From JAFDZV01 sp966128725 (GTDB lineage: Bacteria > Bacteroidota > Ignavibacteria > OLB7): a stretch of 42,384 bases of DNA. Position numbers and translations under genes: made by a program. This document shows, one piece after another, positions 33,209 to 42,302 of the stretch. The stretch is taken from contig CBHYLN010000031.1 in the NCBI GenBank assembly GCA_966128725.1, positions 1 to 42,384 of the forward strand, in the 5' to 3' direction. A model generated the notes under the pieces. That model was not told the origin of the DNA, did no database searches, and saw only the letters and a list, made by a program, of their open reading frames with translations. Within the stretch, counting starts at the first letter, position 1, and each line of letters opens with the position of its first letter.

Positions 33209-36200
33209 TTACTTCACAACGGTAATGGTACCGAGGTTGCCGTTCCACGTGGCCGTGTGGATGCGCACGTAGTACACACCCGACGGCAACAACGCGGCGT
33301 TGAAGTCCGCCGTACGGAACCCGCTGCGCTCGAAGGCCTCGCTCAGGTTCAGTGCCGGCCGTCCGGTCATGTCGTACAGCATCAGCTCGGCGCCCGTGGC
33401 AAGACGTGCCTCACGCGGAAGCGTGATGTCCAGACGCGTGACCCCGGTCGCGGGATGTGGCGTCACCGCCAGCTTGGCACCGGAGGTTGCATCGATCGTC
33501 TCAACACCCGAGGTGCCAACCATCACGTTCACCGCCGCCGACGTATCGGCCGGTGCGCACTCGCCACTTACGATACAGTCATACGTGCCGCCATCAACCG
33601 GCTGCGCGTTGGTGATCGAAAGCGTGGCCGTGGTGGCGCCGGCGATCGGCGTGCCGTTCTTCCGCCATTGATACGTCACGTTTGTGCCTGTTGCCGCTAC
33701 CACCAGGGTTACCGTGCCGCCCGGGGCGGTTGTGGCCGGAAGCGGTTCCAGCGTGATCGATGGCAGTTCGTTCACCACCAGATGAGCGGCCTGGCTTGGC
33801 ACGGAATCCGTGCAGTCGCCGGCGATTGCCGCGCTGTAGGTGCCCGCGTCGCCGGCACTGGCTGCCGGGACGGAATACGTGGCCGAAGTGGCGCCCGGGA
33901 TCAATTGCCCGTTCCGATACCAGCGATACGTCACGTTGGTGCCGGCCGCTGCAACCGTGAAGCTCGCGGGCTGGCCGGGGCATACGGTTACGTCGGTTGG
34001 CTGTGCCGTGATCGATGCCGGCACATTCACCGTAACGGTGGCCGGGTTGGTCACCAATTGCGAGGCAATGCCCGGCCCGGTGATGACGCAGTCGTACGTT
34101 CCGGCATCCGCGGTCGCCGCGCCATCAACGATCAGATCGCGTGACGTTGCGCCGTTGATCGGTGTGCCGGCCTTCCGCCATTGGTAGTTCAATCCGATGC
34201 CGGCCGCGGTTACACTCAACACCATGCGATTGCCTTCGCACAGCGTCTGGTTCTCAGGATGCTTCACAATCTGCGGCGGCACTGCAAGGATCAGCGATGC
34301 CTTGTTCGACGAGATGGCGATGCCGTCGGAGCAGACCGTGCCACGAACCATGCAGCTATACTCGCCAACATCGTTCAACCCGGCGTTCGTGATCGTATAC
34401 GTGTTGGCCGTAGCGCCCGGTATGTTGCGCCCGTCCTTCTGCCACTGGTAGCTGATCACACCACCGCCGATCACGCGAATGCTGTAGGTGACGTTGTTGC
34501 CAACGCTGATCGTACGATCCACCGGCTGCTCGGTGATGATCGGGTCAAGCGTAACGCTCAGGCGCCCGGCGGCGCTGGTAAGCGAGGGCTCGCATGTTCC
34601 CGTGATCACTACATCATAGGCGCCGGCACTGTATGGCTCGGCCATGATATTGAGTACCGGCTTGGTGGCGCCCTCAAGCGGCTTGCCATCGCGACGCCAC
34701 TGATAGTGGAGCCCCTCGCCGGTTGCCTCAACGCTGAACGTTGCCAGAACACCTCGGCACACGTCCTGATCCATCGGCTGCGTTACGATGCTCGGTGCGG
34801 GGCGCACGGCGATAACCGCCGGGGCGCTGGTTGCCGGATCGCCGCACAGGCCATTGACCACACAGTCGTAGCTGCCGGCATCACCTTCGCTGACCGCCGG
34901 GATCACCAACGTTTCGGAGATCGCGCCGGGGATGTCGATGTTGTTCTTGCGCCACTGATACGAAAGATTCGTGCCCGCGGCGGTGATGCTCAGTGTTGCC
35001 GGCAATCCCGGGCAAAGTGTCTGCCCGACAGGCTGATCAATAATGCCGGTGTTGGTGCTGACAACCAATGTTGCGCTGTGCGAGGTCACGATGCCACGCA
35101 CAACCACATCGTAGGTGCCCATGTCAACCGCACGCGCGGCCGGGATCGTATACGACGCTTCGGTTGCTCCGGGCAGCGCAAAGCCGTTCTTCCGCCATTG
35201 GTACGAAAGTGCCTCGCCAGTTGCTTCCACCGTGAACGTCACAGGCTCGCCTTCGCACACCGCCTGGCTGGTGGGATGTGTCACGATCTCCGGCGGCGTA
35301 ACCGTTTCCTCGGCGCCAACGGATGTGCCGGGGGTTACCGCGGAGTACTTGCGTACGCGAACCCAATCAACCGTCATCGAGCCGGAGCCGCTTTCCAGCA
35401 GACCGAGCGCGATGTTAACGTTTCCGTCGAGCGAGTAGTTGTTATACGAACTGGAGATCGAGCCGCCCGGCCACGTGAAACGCTGGTCGCCGGTGCCCGC
35501 CCATGTGAACTGCCATACGCCCGCAACAGCGCCGGTTGGGGAATCGCTGCCGTTCCAGTTGCCGGCATAATCCGGGGCGTTGTCCACTGTCCAGCCGATT
35601 CGGATCTGCGATCCGCCCATCATCGGACCATAGCCATCCCACGTGCCATCACGCATCTGTGCGATGTTCGGCCAATTGCCGCTGGCATTGTTGACCATCA
35701 TTTCGCTGACGACCGGGCCGGCAAAGCTGTTGACCGACTTGATGACAACGGAGTTGCCCGGCGGTGTGTTGAACGTGCAGGTGTTTCCGTCGAACGACAG
35801 GTTGCCCGGGCCGAAGGAATTCCACTTGGTGTTATCCAGGCCGATGCCGATGAAATCATCGAACATATCGAACACGCACTCGGCATTGGCGATTGACGGC
35901 GCCGTCGAATTGCCGTAATACATGTAGATCGTGGTTGTGCTGCTGGCCGGGATGGTGGGAACCTTTACCCAGATGGTTGTGGCCCCGGAGTTCATACCGC
36001 TCTCAACCCAATGGCAAACCTCGGTACAGCCCGCATCGGGATCCTGTACAAAGCGGATGTCGGCGCCAGTGGGCAGCATCTTCCCCTGGGAAATCGGCGC
36101 CTGTGTGTTTACCGTGAGTGAAACCTGAAAGTCGGTGAGCGAGTTCGCGTTGGCCGAATTGTCAATCGTTATCGGGACGCGATACAACCATTGCGTCAGG

Positions 36201-36286
36201 CATTGTGCATGCACTGCCCTCGACGCGATTGTACTGAGGGTGAGCGCTGTGAGCAGTAGGCTGCACAGCCGTACAAGTCGTGTCAT
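33209..36286 (-). CDS. T9SS-secreted multi-Ig protein with DUF2341, paralogue of the next gene
   Basis: The 1025-residue protein has AGGAG 7 bases before ATG 36286. After a signal peptide (about 1-27, ...RAVHAQ) comes a DUF2341 domain (about 30-125, WLYRVPITIDNSAN, APISQGKMLPTGADIRF). A second N-terminal module (about 140-330, FDDFIGIGLDNTKWNSFGPGNLSFDG) differs from the LamG-like region of its neighbour. Seven Ig-like repeats and a T9SS type A sorting domain follow (ending YVRIHTATWNGNLGTITVVK). Repeat by repeat it aligns in the same order with the downstream paralogue, for example VIGGGVISYQWQKDG against VIGGGIVSYQWQKDG in the fourth Ig. The function is probably extracellular binding; enzymatic activity is not evident. 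Confidence 0.92.
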   Translation of the reverse strand: MTRLVRLCSLLLTALTLSTIASRAVHAQCLTQWLYRVPITIDNSANANSLTDFQVSLTVNTQAPISQGKMLPTGADIRFVQDPDAGCTEVCHWVESGMNSGATTIWVKVPTIPASSTTTIYMYYGNSTAPSIANAECVFDMFDDFIGIGLDNTKWNSFGPGNLSFDGNTCTFNTPPGNSVVIKSVNSFAGPVVSEMMVNNASGNWPNIAQMRDGTWDGYGPMMGGSQIRIGWTVDNAPDYAGNWNGSDSPTGAVAGVWQFTWAGTGDQRFTWPGGSISSSYNNYSLDGNVNIALGLLESGSGSMTVDWVRVRKYSAVTPGTSVGAEETVTPPEIVTHPTSQAVCEGEPVTFTVEATGEALSYQWRKNGFALPGATEASYTIPAARAVDMGTYDVVVRGIVTSHSATLVVSTNTGIIDQPVGQTLCPGLPATLSITAAGTNLSYQWRKNNIDIPGAISETLVIPAVSEGDAGSYDCVVNGLCGDPATSAPAVIAVRPAPSIVTQPMDQDVCRGVLATFSVEATGEGLHYQWRRDGKPLEGATKPVLNIMAEPYSAGAYDVVITGTCEPSLTSAAGRLSVTLDPIITEQPVDRTISVGNNVTYSIRVIGGGVISYQWQKDGRNIPGATANTYTITNAGLNDVGEYSCMVRGTVCSDGIAISSNKASLILAVPPQIVKHPENQTLCEGNRMVLSVTAAGIGLNYQWRKAGTPINGATSRDLIVDGAATADAGTYDCVITGPGIASQLVTNPATVTVNVPASITAQPTDVTVCPGQPASFTVAAAGTNVTYRWYRNGQLIPGATSATYSVPAASAGDAGTYSAAIAGDCTDSVPSQAAHLVVNELPSITLEPLPATTAPGGTVTLVVAATGTNVTYQWRKNGTPIAGATTATLSITNAQPVDGGTYDCIVSGECAPADTSAAVNVMVGTSGVETIDATSGAKLAVTPHPATGVTRLDITLPREARLATGAELMLYDMTGRPALNLSEAFERSGFRTADFNAALLPSGVYYVRIHTATWNGNLGTITVVK

Positions 36287-36726
36287 ACGACATCTCCTGA
36301 AAAGGATGAACGGAGTGATTGAGTCCGGACCATGAAATGGTCCGTTGGGTGAAAGCTCAACTACGAGGAATCATGCAGGGCATTGATTCCCGGGGGGATG
36401 ATCCTCCGCGACCCTTGAAAGCTTTGGGGTGCTTGAGCCTTCGGGACACTGTGCCGGAGATACGTGTCGTTGTCCGAATCAGAACGGGAAGAAGTTATTG
36501 CCTGTACCGTTAGCGAACAATACATCGGCAAATGGTTCATCACTCGTATTCAGCCAGACCCAGCTAAGCCCCAATAGGTCACATGTCAACCGATAAAATG
36601 TGCTGCGTGGTGCGTGTCGGGGTGATCGGCTCTGGCAGGCATCCGTGTTGCGACGATGGCCCGCCGTACTGGGCCAACGCCGCAGTCCTGCGAGCCATCG
36701 AAATCGAAGATGCACAGCGTAATCCG
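36287..36726. other. Intergenic region with a leader hairpin upstream of T9SS protein 2
   Basis: This 440-bp gap lies between gatA and the T9SS gene on the same strand. A perfect 8-bp inverted repeat with a 3-base loop (36326-36333 with 36337-36344) lies about 40 bp upstream of the ATG and would be in the leader RNA or near the promoter. A weaker 6-bp stem is at about 36656-36675. No open frame looks coding. Confidence 0.45.
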
Positions 36727-38160
36727 CTATTCCGTGCCGCTAAGCGCGTGTTCGGCCCACGACGCGGCATGCAGCATGGCGCGCTCGGCAAAGTGTGGCG
36801 CCATGAACTGGAGGCCGATGGGCAGGCCGGTGCTGGGATCCGTGCCAGCGGGGAAGGAAACCGCCGGCACGCCGGTCAGGTTTGCGGCGGCCGTGAAAAT
36901 GTCGCTGAGATACATGGCAATCGGGTCGTTGGCTTTCTCGCCAAGCCGGAAGGCCGGGGTTGGTGTGGTAGGCGCCAATATCAGATCCACACCGGCGAAG
37001 GCCCGGATCATGTCGTCGTACAGCAAACGACGCACCTGCTGCGCCTTGCGGTAATACGCATCGTAGTATCCGCTGGACAGTACAAACGTCCCGAGCATGA
37101 TGCGCCGCTTGACCTCGGGGCCAAAACCCTCGGTTCGGCTCATCTCGTACATTTCCTCCAGCGTGGAGGCATTCGGCGAGCGGTAGCCGTATCGGGCGCC
37201 ATCGAATCGGGCAAGGTTGCTGCTTGCCTCGGCCGTGGCGATCACGTAGTAGCAGGGGATTGTGTACTCGGTGTTCGGCAGGGATATCTCAACAACCTCC
37301 GCTCCGGCATCCACCAGGCGCTCGCGCAGTCCGGCCAGTGCGTTCAGCACGCCGGGCTGCACGCCCTCGGTAACGTACTCGGTTGGCACGCCAACACGCA
37401 GCCCTGCTACCGAGGCGTTCTCGATGCCATCCACATAGCTGCCAACCGGCTGATCGCTCGATGTGGCATCGTTGCTGTCCAGGCCGGCGATGGTTTGCAG
37501 AACAAGGGCCGCATCATGTACCGAACGCGCGAACGGGCTGATCTGATCGAGCGACGAAGCAAACGCCACCAGGCCATACCGGCTTACACGCCCGTACGTG
37601 GGCTTCACGCCAACAACGCCCAGGAATGCCGCCGGCTGCCGTACCGAGCCACCGGTCTCCGATCCAAGCGAAGCCTGCGTGATGCCGCCCGCTACCGAGA
37701 TGCCGGAGCCGCCGGACGAGCCGCCCGGCACCCGTTCCTGATCCAACGGGTGATAGGCCGGGCCGAAATACGAGTTCTCGTTCGACGAGCCCATCGCGAA
37801 CTCGTCCATGTTGGTTTTGCCGATGATAATAGCGTCGGCCGCTTCCAGGCGTTGTACGGCGGTTGCCGAATACAACGAACGGAAGTCGCCAAGGATGCGC
37901 GAGCCACACGTGAGACGTTCGCCTTCAACGGCGATGTTATCCTTCAGGGCAATGGTCATGCCGGCCAATGGGCCGGCCGTGCCTGCCGCGATTCGTGCGT
38001 CCACCTGCTCGGCCCGTTCGGCTGCCTGCTGATTGAACAGCGTGATGAACGCGTTCAGGTTGGCCGAGCGTTCGGCCGAGGCAAGCGCCTGCGATACGAT
38101 GGAGCTGCATGTCAGACTGCCGTCTTCGAGCGATCGGCGGATATCTCGATAGGTCATCAT
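36727..38160 (-). CDS. gatA: Asp-tRNA(Asn)/Glu-tRNA(Gln) amidotransferase subunit A
   Basis: This 477-residue amidase-signature protein has the catalytic triad Lys73 (ALKDNI), the cis-Ser in PGGSSGGSG (about 149) and nucleophile Ser172 in GSETGGSVRQPA. Other GatA landmarks are GKTNMDEFAMGSSNENSYFGPA, VGVKPTYGRVSRYGLVAFASSLDQISPFARSV and ARFDGARYGYR. GatA releases ammonia from glutamine or asparagine for tRNA amidation in the GatCAB complex. It may start at either of two adjacent ATGs. gatC lies 25 kb away. Nothing coding is seen in the roughly 430 bp upstream, between it and the TatB-like gene. Confidence 0.96.
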   Translation of the reverse strand: MMTYRDIRRSLEDGSLTCSSIVSQALASAERSANLNAFITLFNQQAAERAEQVDARIAAGTAGPLAGMTIALKDNIAVEGERLTCGSRILGDFRSLYSATAVQRLEAADAIIIGKTNMDEFAMGSSNENSYFGPAYHPLDQERVPGGSSGGSGISVAGGITQASLGSETGGSVRQPAAFLGVVGVKPTYGRVSRYGLVAFASSLDQISPFARSVHDAALVLQTIAGLDSNDATSSDQPVGSYVDGIENASVAGLRVGVPTEYVTEGVQPGVLNALAGLRERLVDAGAEVVEISLPNTEYTIPCYYVIATAEASSNLARFDGARYGYRSPNASTLEEMYEMSRTEGFGPEVKRRIMLGTFVLSSGYYDAYYRKAQQVRRLLYDDMIRAFAGVDLILAPTTPTPAFRLGEKANDPIAMYLSDIFTAAANLTGVPAVSFPAGTDPSTGLPIGLQFMAPHFAERAMLHAASWAEHALSGTE

Positions 38161-38592
38161 ATGTCACGGTGAACGATTCGGCACGGACCGGGCGGCCTTG
38201 GCGCACCGGTACCAGATCGGATGAAAGGGGCAACGAAACGCGAATAGCCCCGGAAGTTAGCATGCGCGGACGAATCGTCAGCACGCCGGATGCGCTCGGC
38301 GTCGGCTGGGGAATCGCCGTGTTGGTACACACTCGTTCGGCAATAGCCTGGTTGCGCCTTTCCTTTTTCCATGAAGGCTTCCGTGGCCGTTGGCCCGTTA
38401 TCGGGAAGGCAGGTGGTTCCAGGGGCGGTGATTCCCTCCGATCACTCAGAGAGGTACGCCGCGCCGCGTGTCGTCGGGATACCGTGGATGCCAGCGCGCG
38501 CGGTGCGATGGTTTTCCGGGGGTCGCATGGTGGGTGTGATGCGCGGCCTGCACATGCCGGTGTGCCCGCAACGCAAACGCCGGGCCTGGCTG
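38161..38592. other. Intergenic region upstream of gatA
   Basis: These 432 bp lie between the TatB-like stop and the gatA start, both on the minus strand. Open frames here have no recognisable product or coding bias and are judged not to be genes. No hairpin with a U-tract or clear promoter was found. Confidence 0.4.
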
Positions 38593-39060
38593 TTACCCAG
38601 CCGGCGTGGGGCTCTCAGGAAAAATCGGGAGCTGATCCTCACCGCTCTGTGCCGGGCGGGCCGTGCCGATTGGCATGTCGTCGGGCGGAAGCGGTTCCGG
38701 GGTGGTGGGTGTGGCATATGCCGACGGCGCGACCCTCGAGATCGTGCCGAACGGTGCATCGGCGCCCATGTGAGGCGGCGAGATATGCGGATCGTTATCG
38801 GTTACGCTCGGCAAAATCGCTGTTGCGCTGCCGTTCGACGTCATCGTCGAGGTTGGCTCGCGGCTTACCGTGCGTGTCTGGCGCTGGTGTTCGTGCTGGA
38901 TCGCGCTGTTGATCTGATCGGTGAATTCGCGCTGCGCGCGCTTGAATTCACGTATGCCGCGGCCAAGGCTCTGGGCAAGCTCGGGGAGCTTCTTCGGGCC
39001 AAAGGCAATCAGCACAACGATCAGAATCAGCAGCAGCTCACCACTGCCAATGTCGAACAT
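38593..39060 (-). CDS. tatB: Sec-independent translocase subunit TatA/TatB-like
   Basis: The 155-residue protein opens with the TatA/B pattern: MFDIGSGELLLILIVVLIAFGPKKLPELAQSLGRGIREFKRAQREF, that is, a short membrane helix, the FGPKKLPEL hinge and an amphipathic helix. The first-helix Glu (GSGELL) is typical of TatB and FGP is shared with TatA. The C-terminal 90 residues are Pro/Thr/Ser-rich and probably disordered. It lies 83 bp downstream of the shorter TatA gene in the same direction. TatB would bind twin-arginine signals together with TatC, which is not in this window. Two Tat-signal enzymes are encoded elsewhere in the window. Confidence 0.88.
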   Translation of the reverse strand: MFDIGSGELLLILIVVLIAFGPKKLPELAQSLGRGIREFKRAQREFTDQINSAIQHEHQRQTRTVSREPTSTMTSNGSATAILPSVTDNDPHISPPHMGADAPFGTISRVAPSAYATPTTPEPLPPDDMPIGTARPAQSGEDQLPIFPESPTPAG

Positions 39061-39143
39061 GCTCGGTCTCTCCAGTCAGGAATTGTTCGGAATGAATCAT
39101 CCGCCCGCGGGATTCCACGAGCGGCGACCTCATCAAATCGGCA

Positions 39144-39422
39144 TCAGCGGACTTCGGTGCGGCTTTCGCCTTCGGAATAGCGTCCCTCGAAACGGCGGTC
39201 ATCCTGCGCTCCGCCGTCAAGCCGTCCGGCGTCGCGGCGGTCGTCGGCAGGGCGATCGTAGTTCCGGCGCGGTTCCGGTTCGTCGTCCACGGTGGTTGCC
39301 TTCTTGAATTCCTTGACACCCGAGCCAAGCCCGCGCATCAACTCGGGAATCTTCTTGCCGCCAAACAACAGCAGAAGGATCAGGACGATAACGATGATTT
39401 CGGTTGTTCCTATGCCAGGCAT
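39144..39422 (-). CDS. tatA: Sec-independent translocase subunit TatA
   Basis: The 92-residue protein opens MPGIGTTEIIVIVLILLLLFGGKKIPELMRGLGSGVKEFKKATT: one membrane helix, the FGGKKIPEL hinge and an amphipathic helix, followed by a charged tail rich in Arg, Asp and Glu. TatA oligomerises to form the protein-conducting element of the twin-arginine pathway. It lies between purQ (82 bp upstream) and the TatB-like gene, and may share a transcript with both. Confidence 0.92.
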   Translation of the reverse strand: MPGIGTTEIIVIVLILLLLFGGKKIPELMRGLGSGVKEFKKATTVDDEPEPRRNYDRPADDRRDAGRLDGGAQDDRRFEGRYSEGESRTEVR

Positions 39423-39503
39423 TGCGGATCCTCTGTGTAGTTGAGTTGAGAAAGTTGACGTCGCGTTATCGATGCAGCATATCAGGGCGATCGGCCATGC
39501 CGA

Positions 39504-40205
39504 TCAGGCCGCAACGATCTCCAACGAGCGAACCAGCGAGCGGAAGATGCCGATACCGTCGGTTGAACCCAGAAGCGGCGAACACGCCCGTTCCGGATGC
39601 GGCATCATGCCAAGCACGTTACCCTTGCCGTTGACGATCCCCGCGATGTTGAATTGCGAGCCGTTAGGGTTTGCATCGTCGGTTACGTTCCCGTCCGCAT
39701 CGCAATACTGGAACACCACCCGCCCTTCGGCATGCAGCTCGCGCAGCACCTCGGGGTCGGCATGGTAGTTGCCTTCGCCATGCGCGATCGGGATGTTCAG
39801 CACCGCACCCTCGGCAAGATCGCCGGTAAAGATCGTTCGGTTGTTGACAACGCGGATCGAGATATGCTTCGAGATGAAGCGCAGGTTGGCATTACGGAGA
39901 AGTGCTCCGGGAAGCAGGCCTGCTTCGCAGAGAATCTGAAAGCCATTGCAGATGCCGATGACCGGCCCTCCGGATTGGGCAAACTGTACAACTTCCCGCA
40001 TGATGGGCGAGAACCGCGCGATGGCTCCGCACCGCAGATAATCGCCGTAGCTGAATCCACCGGGCAACACGATTGCGTCGGCACCGGCAAGATCGTGCTC
40101 CTTGTGGAACAGGAATGTTGTCTCAACGCCAAGCTCGTGGCGCAACGCGTGATACGCGTCGTGATCGCAATTGGAGCCGGGGAACACCACAACGCCGATC
40201 TTCAT
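39504..40205 (-). CDS. purQ: Phosphoribosylformylglycinamidine synthase, glutaminase subunit
   Basis: The 233-residue class I glutamine amidotransferase begins MKIGVVVFPGSNCDHDAYHAL, as expected for PurQ. The nucleophile elbow is VIGICNGFQIL (catalytic Cys near residue 87), and the C-terminal His and Glu lie in GMMPHPERA. It supplies ammonia from glutamine to PurL for FGAM formation in purine synthesis. Its ATG overlaps the purS stop as TGATG, so the two are translationally coupled. purL is not in the window. A 7-bp inverted repeat at 39489-39505 spans its stop codon and may aid termination. Confidence 0.97.
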   Translation of the reverse strand: MKIGVVVFPGSNCDHDAYHALRHELGVETTFLFHKEHDLAGADAIVLPGGFSYGDYLRCGAIARFSPIMREVVQFAQSGGPVIGICNGFQILCEAGLLPGALLRNANLRFISKHISIRVVNNRTIFTGDLAEGAVLNIPIAHGEGNYHADPEVLRELHAEGRVVFQYCDADGNVTDDANPNGSQFNIAGIVNGKGNVLGMMPHPERACSPLLGSTDGIGIFRSLVRSLEIVAA

Positions 40206-40471
40206 CAGCGAACCTCCTCGGCCGCCAATTCGGCAACCGTCACCCAGTAGTCTTCCATCACCGGGTTGGAGAGCACCTCCTCGGCCGCGCGCCGCGCAAT
40301 CTGCTCGGCTTCGGCAAGGCTTGCGGCCTCAAGCTCGAACGTGATATGTTTCCCGATGCGCACGTGCCCAACGCCGGCATGGCCAATCGAATGCAGGGCA
40401 TTCTCGACGGTCTTGCCCTGCACATCAAGGATGGCCGGGCGAAGCATCACCGTAACTTCCGCTTTGTACAT
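40205..40471 (-). CDS. purS: Phosphoribosylformylglycinamidine synthase subunit PurS
   Basis: The protein has 88 residues from ATG 40471 (MYKAEVTVMLRPAILDVQGKTVENAL), the standard PurS N-terminus; an ATG three codons upstream is less typical. The sequence continues with GHAGVGHVRIGKHITFELEA and NPVMEDYWV. PurS bridges PurL and PurQ in the three-subunit FGAM synthase found in Gram-positives, archaea and many Bacteroidota. The stop overlaps the purQ start (TGATG). Confidence 0.96.
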   Translation of the reverse strand: MYKAEVTVMLRPAILDVQGKTVENALHSIGHAGVGHVRIGKHITFELEAASLAEAEQIARRAAEEVLSNPVMEDYWVTVAELAAEEVR

Positions 40472-40778
40472 GATAAACACATGATACCATGAATCGCGCT
40501 CCGGTTACGCGGTGATCGTTTGCTGACCCCCGGTAGCCCGGATTGCCTGGAATGTGGTGCAAAGGTACGGGTTCGCCCGCAGTTGGTGAAATTACTGCCC
40601 AACGCAGTATGTATCGGTTCATCTCCGGGGCCGCCCGCGTGACTTGCCGCACCCCCACGGTGTTACCAAGGTTGCCGGGCTGTGCCCGGTTCTCCGCGTT
40701 TCAGCAGGCCGATTGTCACCAGCGTGATTCTCGGCTTCCGCCCACTTTCCTTTCCACTTCCCACACGGAGGTTGCCGA
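40472..40778. promoter_or_regulatory. Divergent intergenic region between purS and a T9SS-protein gene
   Basis: These 307 bp separate divergent genes and should carry both promoters. A 6-bp stem with a 3-base loop (40675-40680 with 40684-40689) lies about 90 bp upstream of the plus-strand start. A strong GGAGG Shine-Dalgarno site sits at 40767-40771, seven bases before ATG 40779. No purine riboswitch or PurR site was recognised. Confidence 0.4.
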
Positions 40779-42263
40779 ATGAACGTTTCGTTTACGATTT
40801 GCCTGATCATGTTTCTCGCCCTTGCCGTGCCATTGCATGCGCAGAAGTGGGTCCGAACGGCCGGCGGCACAGGATTCGAGTTCGGTTACCGGATTGCTCC
40901 GATGCCCGATGGTGGCTTCCTTACAGCCGGCACGCAGGCCGATCTCGGTTCCACCGACGAGGATTTCTGGATCACCCGGTTCGATTCAACGGGCAACAAG
41001 GTCTGGGACAAGCGGTTCGGCCGCAAAGGCGTCAACGAAACCCTGTTCGGCTTTCTGGCCACCAAGGACCACGGCTTCATGGTTGGCGGTTTCACCGGTC
41101 GCCAGTTCTCCGGCGAGGAGGCCGCAACAATGTATCGGGGCGACAGCACCGGTGCGCTGCTCTGGGAAGTGTTCGTCAACAACGATCGCAGCGATCACTG
41201 GCATTTCTTCGTGGAGCGGCCCGGTGGCGGCTACTACATGGGCGGGCACACCGATTCCAAGGGCAACGATTTCGGCGACATGTGGCTGGTGAAGATGGAT
41301 TCCGCGCGGAATGTTATCTGGGACACCACCTACGGCCGCGGCGGTGAGGAGCACGCACACATGGGCATCGGCACGCGCGACGGCGGCTGCCTGTTGCTGG
41401 GGCATGCGGAGTCCGGCCAGGGCAATGCCGAACGCGAGAAGTTCTGGGCCGTGAAGGTTGATGCCGACGGGCACCGGATGTGGGACAGCGTGTTCTCCAG
41501 CGGTGATGCCTACCACGATTCGCCGTATGGGCTGTTCGAGACACGCGACGGCAACTATGCGCTGGTGGGCGGCTCGTCGCATGCCACACAGCCGAACAAC
41601 GGCACGATGTGGTTGCTTGTCATCGATTCGGTGGGGCGCACCGTGATGAACAAGCACTACGGCCACGTTGGCGGCGACGCGTTTTCGTGGAATGCCCGCC
41701 AGACAACCGATGGCGGTTTTGTCCTTGCCGGCTACACCACCTATCAGACCGCCGGCAAGGAGGACGCGTACATCGTGAAGACCAATGCGGCCGGCGAAGT
41801 GGAGTGGGAGCGGACGGTTGGCTCCACCGGATCGGACTATGTCTACGACGTGGTGGAAACGCCGAGTGGATACGTTGCCGTTGGCAGTACCGATTCGCCT
41901 AGCTGGATGACCGGTGGCGGCGATGCCGATCTGCTGCTGATCAAGGTCTCGAAGGATGCTTCCAGCGTGGAGGTTATCCCCTCCGGCAACAGTGCCGGGC
42001 TTGCATGCACCCCAAATCCGTTCGCACACCAGGCGCGCATCGGCTTTACGCTGCAGCGTCCGGCCGATGTACGGTTATCGCTTGTGGATATGTCGGGCCG
42101 GGTAGTGCGGACAATTCCGGTTGGTGCCGTTGATGCTGGCGAGCGCTCGGTTGCCATCGATGGCGACGATATCGCGGCCGGTGTATACACGGCGGTGCTG
42201 AACATTGCCGAGCGGGATGCCGCGCCGCGTGTGGTGTCCACACGGGTTACGGTGGTGCGGTAA
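40779..42263 (+). CDS. T9SS-sorted secreted protein with propeller-like repeats
   Basis: The 494-residue protein has a signal peptide (1-21, ...AVPLHAQ) and a strong Shine-Dalgarno site. Residues about 23-395 contain six or more repeats of roughly 50-60 residues with the pattern DGGFLTAG...DFWITRFDSTGNKVWDKRFGR, for example DHGFMVGGF, RDGGCLLLGH, RDGNYALVGG and TDGGFVLAGY. Each is followed by D/W-I/V-K-x-D-x-x-G-x-x-x-W. These are typical of beta-propeller-like repeats in Bacteroidota secreted proteins. Residues about 415-494 form a T9SS type A sorting domain (TPNPFAHQARIGFTLQ, SGRVVRTIPVGAVDAGE, AAGVYTAVL). A binding or structural role is likely, and no enzyme motif is seen. The gene is complete; sequence beyond it is poor. 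Confidence 0.92.
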   Translation: MNVSFTICLIMFLALAVPLHAQKWVRTAGGTGFEFGYRIAPMPDGGFLTAGTQADLGSTDEDFWITRFDSTGNKVWDKRFGRKGVNETLFGFLATKDHGFMVGGFTGRQFSGEEAATMYRGDSTGALLWEVFVNNDRSDHWHFFVERPGGGYYMGGHTDSKGNDFGDMWLVKMDSARNVIWDTTYGRGGEEHAHMGIGTRDGGCLLLGHAESGQGNAEREKFWAVKVDADGHRMWDSVFSSGDAYHDSPYGLFETRDGNYALVGGSSHATQPNNGTMWLLVIDSVGRTVMNKHYGHVGGDAFSWNARQTTDGGFVLAGYTTYQTAGKEDAYIVKTNAAGEVEWERTVGSTGSDYVYDVVETPSGYVAVGSTDSPSWMTGGGDADLLLIKVSKDASSVEVIPSGNSAGLACTPNPFAHQARIGFTLQRPADVRLSLVDMSGRVVRTIPVGAVDAGERSVAIDGDDIAAGVYTAVLNIAERDAAPRVVSTRVTVVR

Positions 42264-42302
42264 ACGTATCGCGTGGCAGCCCCTGGTTGCGTGAAAGTTC
42301 CG

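Noticed and set aside
34181..35896. A 571-codon plus-strand frame opposite T9SS protein 2
   Set aside because: It is an antisense shadow caused by the repetitive Ig coding sequence, with no signal peptide or domain.
36479..36715. A 78-codon minus-strand frame between gatA and the T9SS gene
   Set aside because: It has no ribosome site, no similarity and an atypical composition. It might be a relic but cannot be supported.
38371..39180. Plus-strand frames over the gatA-tatB gap and the Tat genes
   Set aside because: They run antisense through clear TatA/B coding sequence and show no protein-like pattern.
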